Made by a program: the position numbers and the translations under genes. Below, piece by piece: positions 1 through 5,531 of a stretch of 6,019 nt of DNA. The DNA is from Candidatus Woesearchaeota archaeon (lineage in GTDB: Archaea; Nanobdellota; Nanobdellia; Woesearchaeales; JAGWAF01), in the NCBI GenBank assembly GCA_016932755.1, contig JAFGCE010000006.1, forward strand, positions 1 through 6,019. Direction: 5' to 3'. The notes under the pieces are model-generated. The model saw nothing but the letters and a program-made list of their open reading frames with translations. It had not been told where the DNA came from and ran no database searches. Position 1 is the stretch's first letter, and each line of letters begins with the position of its first letter.

Positions 1-998
1 GCAACATTGTTGTCAAAGAAGGTTGTGATATGGTACTGCAGCAGGTCCCACAAGTCCTCAATAATTATTTCAGGCGCGCCTGCGTTGATGTTTTCAAAAA
101 GCCTTTGGTTGATTCTTACAATGTCCCCCAGCTTGTGAGTCAGGTCGTCCTCTGACCTTTCCCCGCTTTCCAGCGTGATTGAGGGCCTCATTGTTACAGG
201 AGGTATTGCAAGGACAGTAAGAACGCTCCATTCAGGCCTTGCCACAGCAGGGTTAATGCCGAATATGTTGCAGTCCTCATCAGGTATTTTCTCAAGCCTT
301 GTCCTTACCTCAATCGGGCTTATCCTTTTCTCGTTTTCAATAAATGTGGTTGGCTTGTCAAGCCTTATTTTCATCTGCTTGGCCTTGCACCACGGGCATT
401 TGTTTATTGTCCTTATGCTTGTTATTATGTCCTTAATCTTGGACCTTCTTTCCTCTGCGCCAAGCTCTGCTTCAATCTTGTCAAGCTCTTTCTTGTATTT
501 TTCAATCTTGTCTTTAGGGATAAGTATTCTCCCGCAGTCCCTGCATGTTCCTCTCAGGAGGCTTAGCACGATATTTACAAATTTGATGTGAACAATTGGC
601 CTTGCAAGCTCAATATATCCGAAATGCCCGATGCATTCCTTCAGCTTTGAGCCGCAGGTCTTGCATTTCAAGCCAGGGTCAATAACCCCCAGCCTTGTGT
701 CCATAAGCCCGCCGTCAACAGGATAACCTTCTTTGTCATAAAGCTCAGGAGTTACAATTTTTGCCGAAGCCATCTTTTTTATCATCTTCGGGCTTAATAC
801 ACCAAAGACAATCTTGTCCACCTGCTTGAATACGTATTCATGGGGAATGACGTTTTCTGCAGCTGCTTTTTCCTGCTCAACAACAGACTCCTCAGGCCCT
901 GCCTCAGGCTCTTCAATAGGCGACTCTACTTTAGGAGCCTCAACAGGGGCTTCTTCAGCTTTTTTCTCTTCCTTTGCTTCTTTCTTCTTTTTTGCCAT
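1..998 (-). CDS. rpoA1: DNA-directed RNA polymerase subunit A' (N-terminal part, cut by window edge)
   Basis: This is the amino-terminal 332 codons of the archaeal RNAP large subunit A', counterpart of the N-terminal two thirds of Rpb1/beta', which forms the clamp and most of the catalytic centre. Conserved clamp-core sequence starts near residue 60 (VDKIVFGVLSP) and includes the first zinc site C112, C115, C122, H125 and a second Cys set C152/C155 and C201/C204. Further on are PPVTMRPS and the THKLGDIVRINQRL and EDLWDLLQYHITTFFDN blocks typical of A'. The chosen ATG (996-998) follows the rpoB1 stop by 15 bases and has GGAG at 1008-1011. Odd point: residues 1-55 are a Lys/Glu/Ala/Pro-rich extension not seen in ordinary A', which begins close to the clamp core. 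A GTG at 819-821 (Val60) could give a conventional start, but I see no better evidence for it. The active-site aspartates lie beyond the window. Identity is very secure; the start is fairly secure. Confidence 0.96.
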   Translation of the reverse strand, partial: MAKKKKEAKEEKKAEEAPVEAPKVESPIEEPEAGPEESVVEQEKAAAENVIPHEYVFKQVDKIVFGVLSPKMIKKMASAKIVTPELYDKEGYPVDGGLMDTRLGVIDPGLKCKTCGSKLKECIGHFGYIELARPIVHIKFVNIVLSLLRGTCRDCGRILIPKDKIEKYKKELDKIEAELGAEERRSKIKDIITSIRTINKCPWCKAKQMKIRLDKPTTFIENEKRISPIEVRTRLEKIPDEDCNIFGINPAVARPEWSVLTVLAIPPVTMRPSITLESGERSEDDLTHKLGDIVRINQRLFENINAGAPEIIIEDLWDLLQYHITTFFDNNV

Positions 999-1007
999 TT
1001 CGCAAAT

Positions 1008-1011
1008 CTCC
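1008..1011 (-). promoter_or_regulatory. Shine-Dalgarno site of rpoA1
   Basis: GGAG lies in the 15-base gap after the rpoB1 stop and 9 bases before the ATG at 998. It supports translation starting at that ATG, and hence the long charged N-terminal extension of A', rather than at the downstream GTG (Val60). Confidence 0.6.
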
Positions 1012-1013
1012 GT

Positions 1014-2816
1014 TTAGTACTTGTTTCTAAGCACAAGCTTTGGATAAATTCCCAACGCCTTGAACTCGTCAAGTATGAGCTTGAACGCATAGCTTATTTC
1101 TATGTCATTTATCTCCACATTCTCGCCGCAGATTGGGCAGTATCTCTTGTCCTTGTAAATGTCATGTATTGCGATTACTCCGCACCCTTCGCAGACAGGC
1201 ACAACAGTCTTGTCTGAGTCGAATCTTTCCTTCAGCACAAGCGATGCTCCGTGCGCTACAAACGTATCCTTTTCCATCTCTCCAAGCCTTAATCCTCCTT
1301 CTTTTGCCCTTCCTTCTGTAGGCTGTCTTGTAAGAAGCTGGATAGGCCCCCTTGCTCTTGAGTGCAGCTTGTTTGCAACCATGTGCTTCAGCTTGAGGTA
1401 ATACATGTTTCCGACATATATCTTTGCTGCAAACTGTTCTCCTGTCATTCCGTTGTACACTGTTTCAACTCCGTTCTCCCTGAAGCCCAGGGAAAGCAGC
1501 TCTTTTCTCAGGCTCTCTTCAGGCTCTGCGTCAAATGTTGTTGCATTGATGTACCTTCCAGCAAGAGCGCCTACTTTAGCGCCGACACTCTCAAGAAGAT
1601 GAGAGATTGTCATCCTGCTTGGGATTCCGTGAGGTGAAAATATGATATCAGGTATTATGCCTGATGCTGTGAATGGCATGTCTGACTGCGGCACAATCAG
1701 CCCTACAACTCCCTTCTGCCCGTGCCTTGAAGTGAACTTGTCCCCGATTTCAGGGATTCTCTCGTCCCTAAGCCTTACCTGGACAAGCTTGTTTCCTTCC
1801 TCGTTCTCTGTGACCATGACAAAATCAACAACCCCTTTTTCTCCGTGCCTTAATGCAACAGAGCTTTCCCTTCTCACGTTTGAGGCAAGGTTGTACTCAT
1901 CAAGGCTGCTCAGGAACCTTGGAGGGGATGTTTTTCCGATTACAACAGTCTCTTCCTCGACATTTGCTTCAGGGAAGATTATCCCGTCCTCTTCCAGGAG
2001 CTTGTAGTCTTTTTCGCTCTTGTATCCCTTGACTTCCTTGTCAGGAATGCATATGTCGTCCATAAGCCCGCCTGAATATCTCAGCTCTTCTGCGATTGCA
2101 GGCCTGAAATAGGATGACCTTCCAAAGCCCCTGTTTACTGAGCCCTGGTTTATCAGTATAGCGTCTTCCATGTTGTATCCCTGGTAGCTCATTACAGCAA
2201 CTACAACGTTCTGTCCTGAAGGATGCACATCATATCCTGAAATATCATGCATTATTGTTTTGACCAGCGGAGCCTGGGGAGTGTAAAGCATGTTTACATC
2301 CATGTCCATTCTTACAGCAAAGTTTGCTGCATAGAACCCGATTGCCTGCTTTTGGTTTTTTGAGCCTATGCTGAGCCTTGCCGGCTGGGTGAAATTCCCG
2401 AAAGGAACAAGAGATGTAACAAGCCCAAGCATTGCAAGAGGCGAAACCTCAAGATGAGTGTGGTCTATTGTCAGCTCAGACTCCCTGAAAGCGACAAGCG
2501 CGTTTTCTTCTTCAGCTGCATCAAGGTACTCTATTATTCCTTTTTCAACAAGGTCTCCCCACTTCAAGTCGCCTTTCTGCATCTGCTTTATGTGGGTTTC
2601 ATTAAGAAGAGGTATTCCGTCCTTCACAACAATGAGGGGCCTTCTTGCCCTTCCCTTTGTTGTCTCAACATGGATTTCATCAAGCTTTTTGTTGTAGCTC
2701 AGGTTAAGGTTGCCTGTTGTTATCCCTTTTCTCCTCTCGGTTTTTATCTGGTTGATAAAGTTCTCACTGCTTTCAACATCCCCTACAAATTTTCCGTTAA
2801 GGTATACTTCGCTCAT
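1014..2816 (-). CDS. rpoB1: DNA-directed RNA polymerase subunit B' (C-terminal half of split B)
   Basis: This 600-residue protein corresponds to the C-terminal half of eukaryotic Rpb2/bacterial beta and forms part of the catalytic centre with A'. The N-terminus (VYLNGKFVGD, then RARRPLIVV at 56-64) is the usual beginning of B' in split-B archaea, so the ATG is well placed. Conserved blocks in order are HLEVSP at 121-126; GYNMEDA at 213-219, whose acidic pair E217/D218 matches the beta catalytic-region pair; GDKFTSRHGQKG at 358-369, with Lys360 and Lys368 matching the conserved active-site lysines; PHGIPSRMTI; and EGGLRLGEMEKD near 506-517. A C-terminal zinc site is C542, C545, C560, C563. Length is normal and the protein looks intact. 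It is separated by 19 bases from rpoB2, and that gap has no G at all and hence no SD site, so expression probably depends on coupling to rpoB2 or on another initiation mode. Confidence 0.98.
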   Translation of the reverse strand: MSEVYLNGKFVGDVESSENFINQIKTERRKGITTGNLNLSYNKKLDEIHVETTKGRARRPLIVVKDGIPLLNETHIKQMQKGDLKWGDLVEKGIIEYLDAAEEENALVAFRESELTIDHTHLEVSPLAMLGLVTSLVPFGNFTQPARLSIGSKNQKQAIGFYAANFAVRMDMDVNMLYTPQAPLVKTIMHDISGYDVHPSGQNVVVAVMSYQGYNMEDAILINQGSVNRGFGRSSYFRPAIAEELRYSGGLMDDICIPDKEVKGYKSEKDYKLLEEDGIIFPEANVEEETVVIGKTSPPRFLSSLDEYNLASNVRRESSVALRHGEKGVVDFVMVTENEEGNKLVQVRLRDERIPEIGDKFTSRHGQKGVVGLIVPQSDMPFTASGIIPDIIFSPHGIPSRMTISHLLESVGAKVGALAGRYINATTFDAEPEESLRKELLSLGFRENGVETVYNGMTGEQFAAKIYVGNMYYLKLKHMVANKLHSRARGPIQLLTRQPTEGRAKEGGLRLGEMEKDTFVAHGASLVLKERFDSDKTVVPVCEGCGVIAIHDIYKDKRYCPICGENVEINDIEISYAFKLILDEFKALGIYPKLVLRNKY

Positions 2817-2835
2817 TTTTGTTATTATGAATTTT

Positions 2836-4320
2836 TTATATTGTCTTCAGGCCTGCATTCTTAAGCGACTTCATCACTTCATGCTCGTCTGCCTCTGTTG
2901 AAATGCTTGACAGCAGCGCAAGGTTTTTCCTCAGGCCGATGTTTGTTCCTTCCGGAGTCTCGCTCGGGCACAGCCTTCCAAGGTGTGTTGCGTGCAGCTC
3001 CCTTGCCTCGAAGTTTTCCTGCGAAGCAGACAGAGGCGAAACTATCCTCTGCAGGTGGCTGAGCATGTCAAGGAAGTTCAGCCTCTGGATTCTCTGGGAA
3101 ATTCCTTTTCTTCCGCCGACCCAGTTTCCTGTTGCCATTGATGAATATATCCTTGAGGTAAGAAGCTTCTCCCTTATTACCATCTTTATTGAGGGGAACT
3201 TGCCTCTCTTGACAATCCTCTGGAAATTATAAAGCATGTCGTCAATAAGCACCCTTAGGTTGACCCTGAAAAGGTCAGCCAGAAGGTCTCCGCTCATCTT
3301 CAGCCTTTTGTTCATGTAATGGTCCTTGTCATCAAGCCTTGTCTCTCCCTTTGATGCGACTATGAACTTCTTTAGCATCTTGCACAGGTTGTATGCTTTC
3401 ATAGGCCTGTCCTCTTTTCTTGTACCGACATGAGGCAGGAGATACTTGTCGATTATCTCTGTCATCCTTTCAAGCCTTATCTCCTTTGACTGTGTTATCC
3501 CGATATGCTTTGCAATCTGGTCTATCGCGTCCTCAGGGTCTTTCAGGTTTATGAATTCAAACAGGTTCACCATGACTTCATCATACTGCCTGTCTTTTGA
3601 AACAGCCTTCATTATGTCCTCGTCTTTCACCATTCCGAGGGCTTTTATTATCATTATTATAGGGACTCTTTTTACTCTCATGAATGTCAGGTAGAAAATC
3701 CCGTCTTTCATCCTTTCAATTGTGTGGGGTATCTTGAAGCTGCCGTGCTCTGAGAAAAGCTTTCCTGTATATTCGCTTACTCCGACGCTTTGTTTCTCAA
3801 CAAGAAGCCTGTTCGCAGCCAGGTCCTCTACAGCAATAAGGACTTTTTCTGTTCCGTTGATTATAAAATACCCTCCGGGGTCTTCAGGATCTTCTCCTTT
3901 CTCAATCAGCGCATTCTTGTCCATCTTGTTGAGAAGGCAGAAATTGCTTTTGAGCATTATAGGAAGGCTTCCGATTTGTGTTGTGAAGGATTCGCGCTGG
4001 ACATCATTTATGTGCGCGCTGACCTCAAGAAATATAGGTGCTGCATAGCTTATTTTCCTCAGCCTTGCCTCGATAGGGTAGATTGGCCTCCTGCTTCCGT
4101 CAGCCTCTGTTATTTCCGGAGCCTTGACCCATATCTTGTCAAGCTTTATCTTGAAGCTGTCAATGTTTGGCGGGATTATTGTGGGCTCAATCTCCTTGTT
4201 CTCATCAATAATCTGCTGCATCTCTTTTTCAATGAAATTATTGAATGACTCTATGTCTGACTTTACAAAAGAATGCTCGTCAAAATAATTCTTTATCAGG
4301 GTCTTTGCAGTTTCAGGCAT
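2836..4320 (-). CDS. rpoB2: DNA-directed RNA polymerase subunit B'' (N-terminal half of split B)
   Basis: This 494-residue protein equals the N-terminal half of Rpb2 (protrusion, lobe and fork) and assembles with B', A' and A'' into RNAP. Recognisable blocks are ADGSRRPIYPIEARLR at 73-88, YAAPIFLE at 92-99, GYFIINGTEKVLIAVEDLAANR at 150-171 (fork/protrusion consensus), LDDKDHYMNKRLKMSGDLL at 329-347, GNWVGGRKGISQ at 398-409, and SHLQRIVSPL followed by RLCPSETPEGTNIGL at 449-463. It ends at the customary break point shortly after the fork. The ATG overlaps the end of rpoH by 8 bases (4313-4320) and has a strong AGGAGGG 6 bases upstream, so translation is probably coupled to rpoH. No frameshift or missing block was seen. 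The B''/B' split points to Euryarchaeota or DPANN rather than most Thermoproteota. Confidence 0.98.
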   Translation of the reverse strand: MPETAKTLIKNYFDEHSFVKSDIESFNNFIEKEMQQIIDENKEIEPTIIPPNIDSFKIKLDKIWVKAPEITEADGSRRPIYPIEARLRKISYAAPIFLEVSAHINDVQRESFTTQIGSLPIMLKSNFCLLNKMDKNALIEKGEDPEDPGGYFIINGTEKVLIAVEDLAANRLLVEKQSVGVSEYTGKLFSEHGSFKIPHTIERMKDGIFYLTFMRVKRVPIIMIIKALGMVKDEDIMKAVSKDRQYDEVMVNLFEFINLKDPEDAIDQIAKHIGITQSKEIRLERMTEIIDKYLLPHVGTRKEDRPMKAYNLCKMLKKFIVASKGETRLDDKDHYMNKRLKMSGDLLADLFRVNLRVLIDDMLYNFQRIVKRGKFPSIKMVIREKLLTSRIYSSMATGNWVGGRKGISQRIQRLNFLDMLSHLQRIVSPLSASQENFEARELHATHLGRLCPSETPEGTNIGLRKNLALLSSISTEADEHEVMKSLKNAGLKTI

Positions 4321-4555
4321 TTGCGACCCTCCTGTAAAACAAGGCTTCCCCGGCTGTCTGGCTGGGCCTTGAAATTTTTATTATGTCCCCCTCTTTGGCT
4401 TTCAGGTGCTGTATAGCCGGGTCTTTTGAGGATATCCTTGGGAAATCCTGGATAGAAAGCCTGTATTTCTGAGTAAGCTCTTTCTTTTCCTTCTCGCTTA
4501 GTATGGAGTGCTTAGGGACAAGTATATGTTTTGTCACGTCAAATTTGTTAGCCAT
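4313..4555 (-). CDS. rpoH: DNA-directed RNA polymerase subunit H
   Basis: This is an 80-residue homologue of archaeal RpoH, the counterpart of the C-terminal domain of eukaryotic Rpb5, which binds the A subunits at the RNAP jaw. The whole protein reads as RpoH: FDVTKHILVPKH at 5-16, LSEKEKKEL at 19-27, a KDPAIQHLKAKEGDIIKI stretch at 44-61, then the TAGEALFYRRV terminus at 67-77. Length is typical. The ATG follows GAGGAGG by 11 bases. It is the first protein gene of the rpo cluster and starts 28 bases after the mature 3' end of tRNA-Lys, so the SD site lies in the tRNA trailer region. Its TGA stop overlaps the rpoB2 start. The archaeal rpoH name denotes an RNAP subunit and is unrelated to bacterial sigma-32. 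Confidence 0.96.
   Translation of the reverse strand: MANKFDVTKHILVPKHSILSEKEKKELTQKYRLSIQDFPRISSKDPAIQHLKAKEGDIIKISRPSQTAGEALFYRRVANA
4327..4333 (-). promoter_or_regulatory. Strong Shine-Dalgarno site of rpoB2 inside rpoH
   Basis: AGGAGGG sits 6 bases before the rpoB2 ATG and lies within the last codons of rpoH. It fixes the rpoB2 start and, with the 8-base overlap, suggests termination-reinitiation coupling between H and B''. Confidence 0.8.
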
Positions 4556-4566
4556 TCTTTCACTTG

Positions 4567-4573
4567 CCTCCTC
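4567..4573 (-). promoter_or_regulatory. Shine-Dalgarno site of rpoH
   Basis: GAGGAGG is 11 bases before the ATG, a slightly long spacing. It implies that the rpoH message carries a leader, either from the upstream tRNA transcript or from a promoter inside the tRNA region. Confidence 0.7.
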
Positions 4574-4583
4574 TGAAATATAA

Positions 4584-4698
4584 TGGGCCGGACGAGATTC
4601 GGACTCGCGACCACCTCATTAAAAGTGAGGTGCTCTATTGCCCAAAAGCGCGTGAGTCATTCGCTTACGCCACTTTTTCCAGGCTGAGCTACCGGCCC
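4584..4698 (-). tRNA. trnK-UUU: tRNA-Lys (anticodon UUU) with a D-loop intron
   Basis: After removal of a 41-base intron (4638-4678) the gene gives a 74-base cloverleaf. The acceptor is GGGCCGG/CCGGCCC (4692-4698 with 4585-4591), with discriminator A at 4584 and no encoded CCA. The D-stem is GCTC/GAGC with a normal AGCCTGG-TA loop. The anticodon stem is CCTCA/TGAGG around CTTTTAA, with anticodon TTT at 4621-4623. The T-stem is GCGAG/CTCGT around TCCGAAT. It reads codons AAA (and by wobble AAG), which are abundant in the neighbouring Lys-rich proteins. It follows tRNA-Asp by 9 bases and precedes rpoH by 28 bases on the same strand. Without recognising the intron the D-loop would be impossibly long. 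Confidence is high in the tRNA and its identity, and good in the exact splice sites. Confidence 0.93.
4638..4678 (-). other. Archaeal tRNA intron in the D-loop of tRNA-Lys (41 bases)
   Basis: The intron separates ...AGCCTGG from TAGAGC, between G19 and the base at 20. It forms a near-canonical bulge-helix-bulge. The outer helix is the tRNA D-stem GCTC/GAGC plus an A-A mismatch. The central 4-bp helix is GCCT (4681-4684) with GGGC (4640-4643), including one G-U. The 3-base bulges are GG|A (4678-4680) and AA|T (4637-4639). The inner helix is AAAAG (4673-4677) with CTTTT (4644-4648). Cutting after the second base of each bulge, as the archaeal splicing endonuclease does, yields a standard D-loop. 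Sequence and fold are observed; splicing is inferred. Confidence 0.87.
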
Positions 4699-4707
4699 AT
4701 TTTAAAA

Positions 4708-4818
4708 CGCCCTGGCCGGGACTTTCAGCCGCACCCTGGCGCACCAAGGTTGCGGAATTTGAACCCGGGTCGAAGCCTCGACAGGGCTTCATGATAGGCC
4801 GAACTACACTACCAGGGC
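4708..4818 (-). tRNA. trnD-GUC: tRNA-Asp (anticodon GUC) with a T-loop intron
   Basis: Removing a 36-base intron (4722-4757) leaves a 75-base tRNA. The acceptor is GCCCTGG/CCAGGGC (4812-4818 with 4709-4715), with discriminator G at 4708, the expected Asp identity base, and no encoded CCA. The D-arm (GTGT ... ATCAT) is of the usual archaeal tRNA-Asp type. The anticodon stem is AAGCC/GGCTT around CTGTCGA, with anticodon GTC at 4780-4782. The restored T-arm is CCGGG/CCCGG around TTCAAAT. The unspliced gene has no closable T-arm because the intron sits inside the T-loop, so routine tRNA finders could miss it. It is the first element of the tRNA-rpo cluster, 9 bases ahead of tRNA-Lys. Confidence 0.93.
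4722..4757 (-). other. Archaeal tRNA intron in the T-loop of tRNA-Asp (36 bases)
   Basis: The intron splits the T-loop TTCAAA|T between positions 59 and 60. Its bulge-helix-bulge has the T-stem CCGGG/CCCGG as outer helix and TTCA (4760-4763) with TGAA (4724-4727) as central 4-bp helix. The 3-base bulges are AA|T (4757-4759) and AG|T (4721-4723). After one T-C mismatch comes an intron hairpin: CCGCA (4751-4755) with TGCGG (4729-4733), then CCTTGG (4744-4749) with CCAGGG (4734-4739), closed by the loop TGCG. Cutting at the standard bulge positions restores a consensus T-arm. Fold observed, splicing inferred. Confidence 0.88.
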
Positions 4819-4831
4819 GTAGCGGTGAGAG

Positions 4832-4926
4832 CAATCTTTCTATGATGTGTTTAACAGCAGTATACCTAAAGGGCATATGCCACTCTACACCCACAGAAAG
4901 ATTGACGCGCCATTATTATCTGTGGG
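4832..4926 (-). repeat. Overlapping inverted repeats with pseudoknot topology in the tRNA-Asp leader region
   Basis: A perfect 10-bp inverted repeat, CAATCTTTCT (4832-4841) with AGAAAGATTG (4895-4904), interlocks with an 8-bp one, CCCACAGA (4890-4897) with TCTGTGGG (4919-4926). The two share three bases, 4895-4897. In a minus-strand transcript the arms occur in the order of an H-type pseudoknot or two exclusive hairpins. A 10-base palindrome GGCATATGCC (4872-4881) lies in the connecting loop. There is no ORF of interest here. It could be a leader structure, a small RNA or chance. Confidence 0.4.
4847..4854 (-). promoter_or_regulatory. Weak TATA-like candidate upstream of tRNA-Asp
   Basis: TTAAACAC is centred about 33 bases before the mature 5' end of tRNA-Asp, a plausible distance if transcription starts a few bases ahead of the tRNA. 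It is a poor match to the archaeal box, has no clear BRE, and another AT-rich word (GGTATAC, 4861-4867) lies slightly too far upstream. It is offered only as the best candidate for the start of the tRNA-rpo transcript. Confidence 0.2.
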
Positions 4927-4938
4927 ATTTGGACTTCA

Positions 4939-4963
4939 TTTAAAAAGCTTTCGCTTTTTTAAA
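4939..4963 (-). terminator. GNRA-capped A/T-rich hairpin between the membrane-protein gene and tRNA-Asp
   Basis: On the minus strand the arms TTTAAA-A-AAGC and GCTTTTTAAA pair (about 10 bp, with one extra base bulged) around a GAAA tetraloop closed by C-G. It lies after the T-rich runs behind the gene ending at 5017 and may strengthen termination or protect the 3' end. The arm also contains a T-run on the plus strand, so it could act in both directions, though no plus-strand gene is seen upstream. Confidence 0.4.
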
Positions 4964-4983
4964 GCATTTTGGCTGTTTTTATT

Positions 4984-5015
4984 AAAAAAACAAGAACAAG
5001 ACAAAAAACAAAAAA
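4984..5015 (-). terminator. T-rich terminator after the membrane-protein gene
   Basis: Immediately after the TAA at 5017 the minus strand carries T6 (5010-5015), T6 (5003-5008) and T7 (4984-4990) separated by short G/C-containing words. Serial oligo-T tracts are the known archaeal intrinsic termination signal. This isolates the upstream gene from the tRNA-rpo cluster. Confidence 0.65.
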
Positions 5016-5016
5016 T

Positions 5017-5526
5017 TTACTCAGCAAGCTCCTTAAATGCCTTTAGAGAGACAACAAGCGCTGCAGGCGCTACAACTGCTATAACATTATAAGCAGCCCT
5101 CTCAAGGAATAAGGCAACTACCGGCGCCACAATCTCAAGCCTTGAAAACCCTGTAAGCAGGATTGCGGTGCAGATTATCAGAAGGCTGGCTGTAGCAACA
5201 AGGAACTTGACTGTCTCTTCGTGCTCAAAGTTAAGGAAGCCGACTATGAACCCAATTGCAACAAGCACAATCACCAAAGACGGAGTGTCTATAAGCGCGA
5301 ACATGACTGATAGAATCACAGCAAGAATCATTGCCCACATTCCGGCAACAATAAATTTGCTCTTTGGTGCAGCAATCTGCTCAAGAAGGGAGCTGTAAGG
5401 CTCTTTTTTTTGGGGAGCAGCTGCTGGCGGAGAAACCTGAACTGGTTTAAACGCAGCCCTTGGTGCGGCGGCTATTTTTGGTTTAGCCCTAGAAGTCTTC
5501 CTTTTAGCTTTTGATTTCTTTGCCAT
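5017..5526 (-). CDS. Small multi-pass membrane protein with a basic Lys/Ala/Pro-rich N-terminal tail, function unknown
   Basis: I do not recognise a family for this 169-residue protein. Residues 1-45 form a positively charged, low-complexity, presumably cytoplasmic tail (MAKKSKAKRKTSRAKPK, then an Ala/Pro-rich linker). Hydrophobic segments follow at about 58-79, 83-99, 107-126 and one long or two short ones at 130-161, giving a compact four- to five-pass bundle. The only charged cluster between helices is EHEE at 101-104. No catalytic motif, Cys pair or signal-peptide cleavage site is visible. The ATG is supported by GAGGTG 5 bases upstream and a TATA-like box at 5565-5572. T-rich terminators follow, so it looks monocistronic and separate from the rpo cluster. 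The basic tail could bind nucleic acid or ribosomes at the membrane, but that is only a guess. Confidence 0.8.
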   Translation of the reverse strand: MAKKSKAKRKTSRAKPKIAAAPRAAFKPVQVSPPAAAPQKKEPYSSLLEQIAAPKSKFIVAGMWAMILAVILSVMFALIDTPSLVIVLVAIGFIVGFLNFEHEETVKFLVATASLLIICTAILLTGFSRLEIVAPVVALFLERAAYNVIAVVAPAALVVSLKAFKELAE

Positions 5527-5531
5527 ACTAA

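Noticed and set aside
175..1217. Plus-strand open frames opposite rpoA1 and the end of rpoB1
   Set aside because: They are mirror images of strongly conserved minus-strand genes, with Ser/Leu/Phe-rich composition that only reflects the complementary codons.
4638..4678. tRNA-Lys insert as assembly error or a tRNA pseudogene
   Set aside because: The rest of the tRNA is fully intact, and the insert forms the exact bulge-helix-bulge needed for splicing, which an error would not produce.
4564..4794. Plus-strand open frame (76 codons) and a minus-strand open frame (4619-4894) crossing both tRNAs
   Set aside because: They lie over two well-formed tRNA genes and their introns, lack SD sites, and have no protein-like conservation signal. 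They are the typical false hypothetical proteins called over tRNAs.
4838..4850. C/D-box small RNA, suggested by ATGATG close to a C-box sequence on the plus strand
   Set aside because: The last base of the C box does not match, and no D box (CTGA) is present at a suitable distance on that strand in the spacer.
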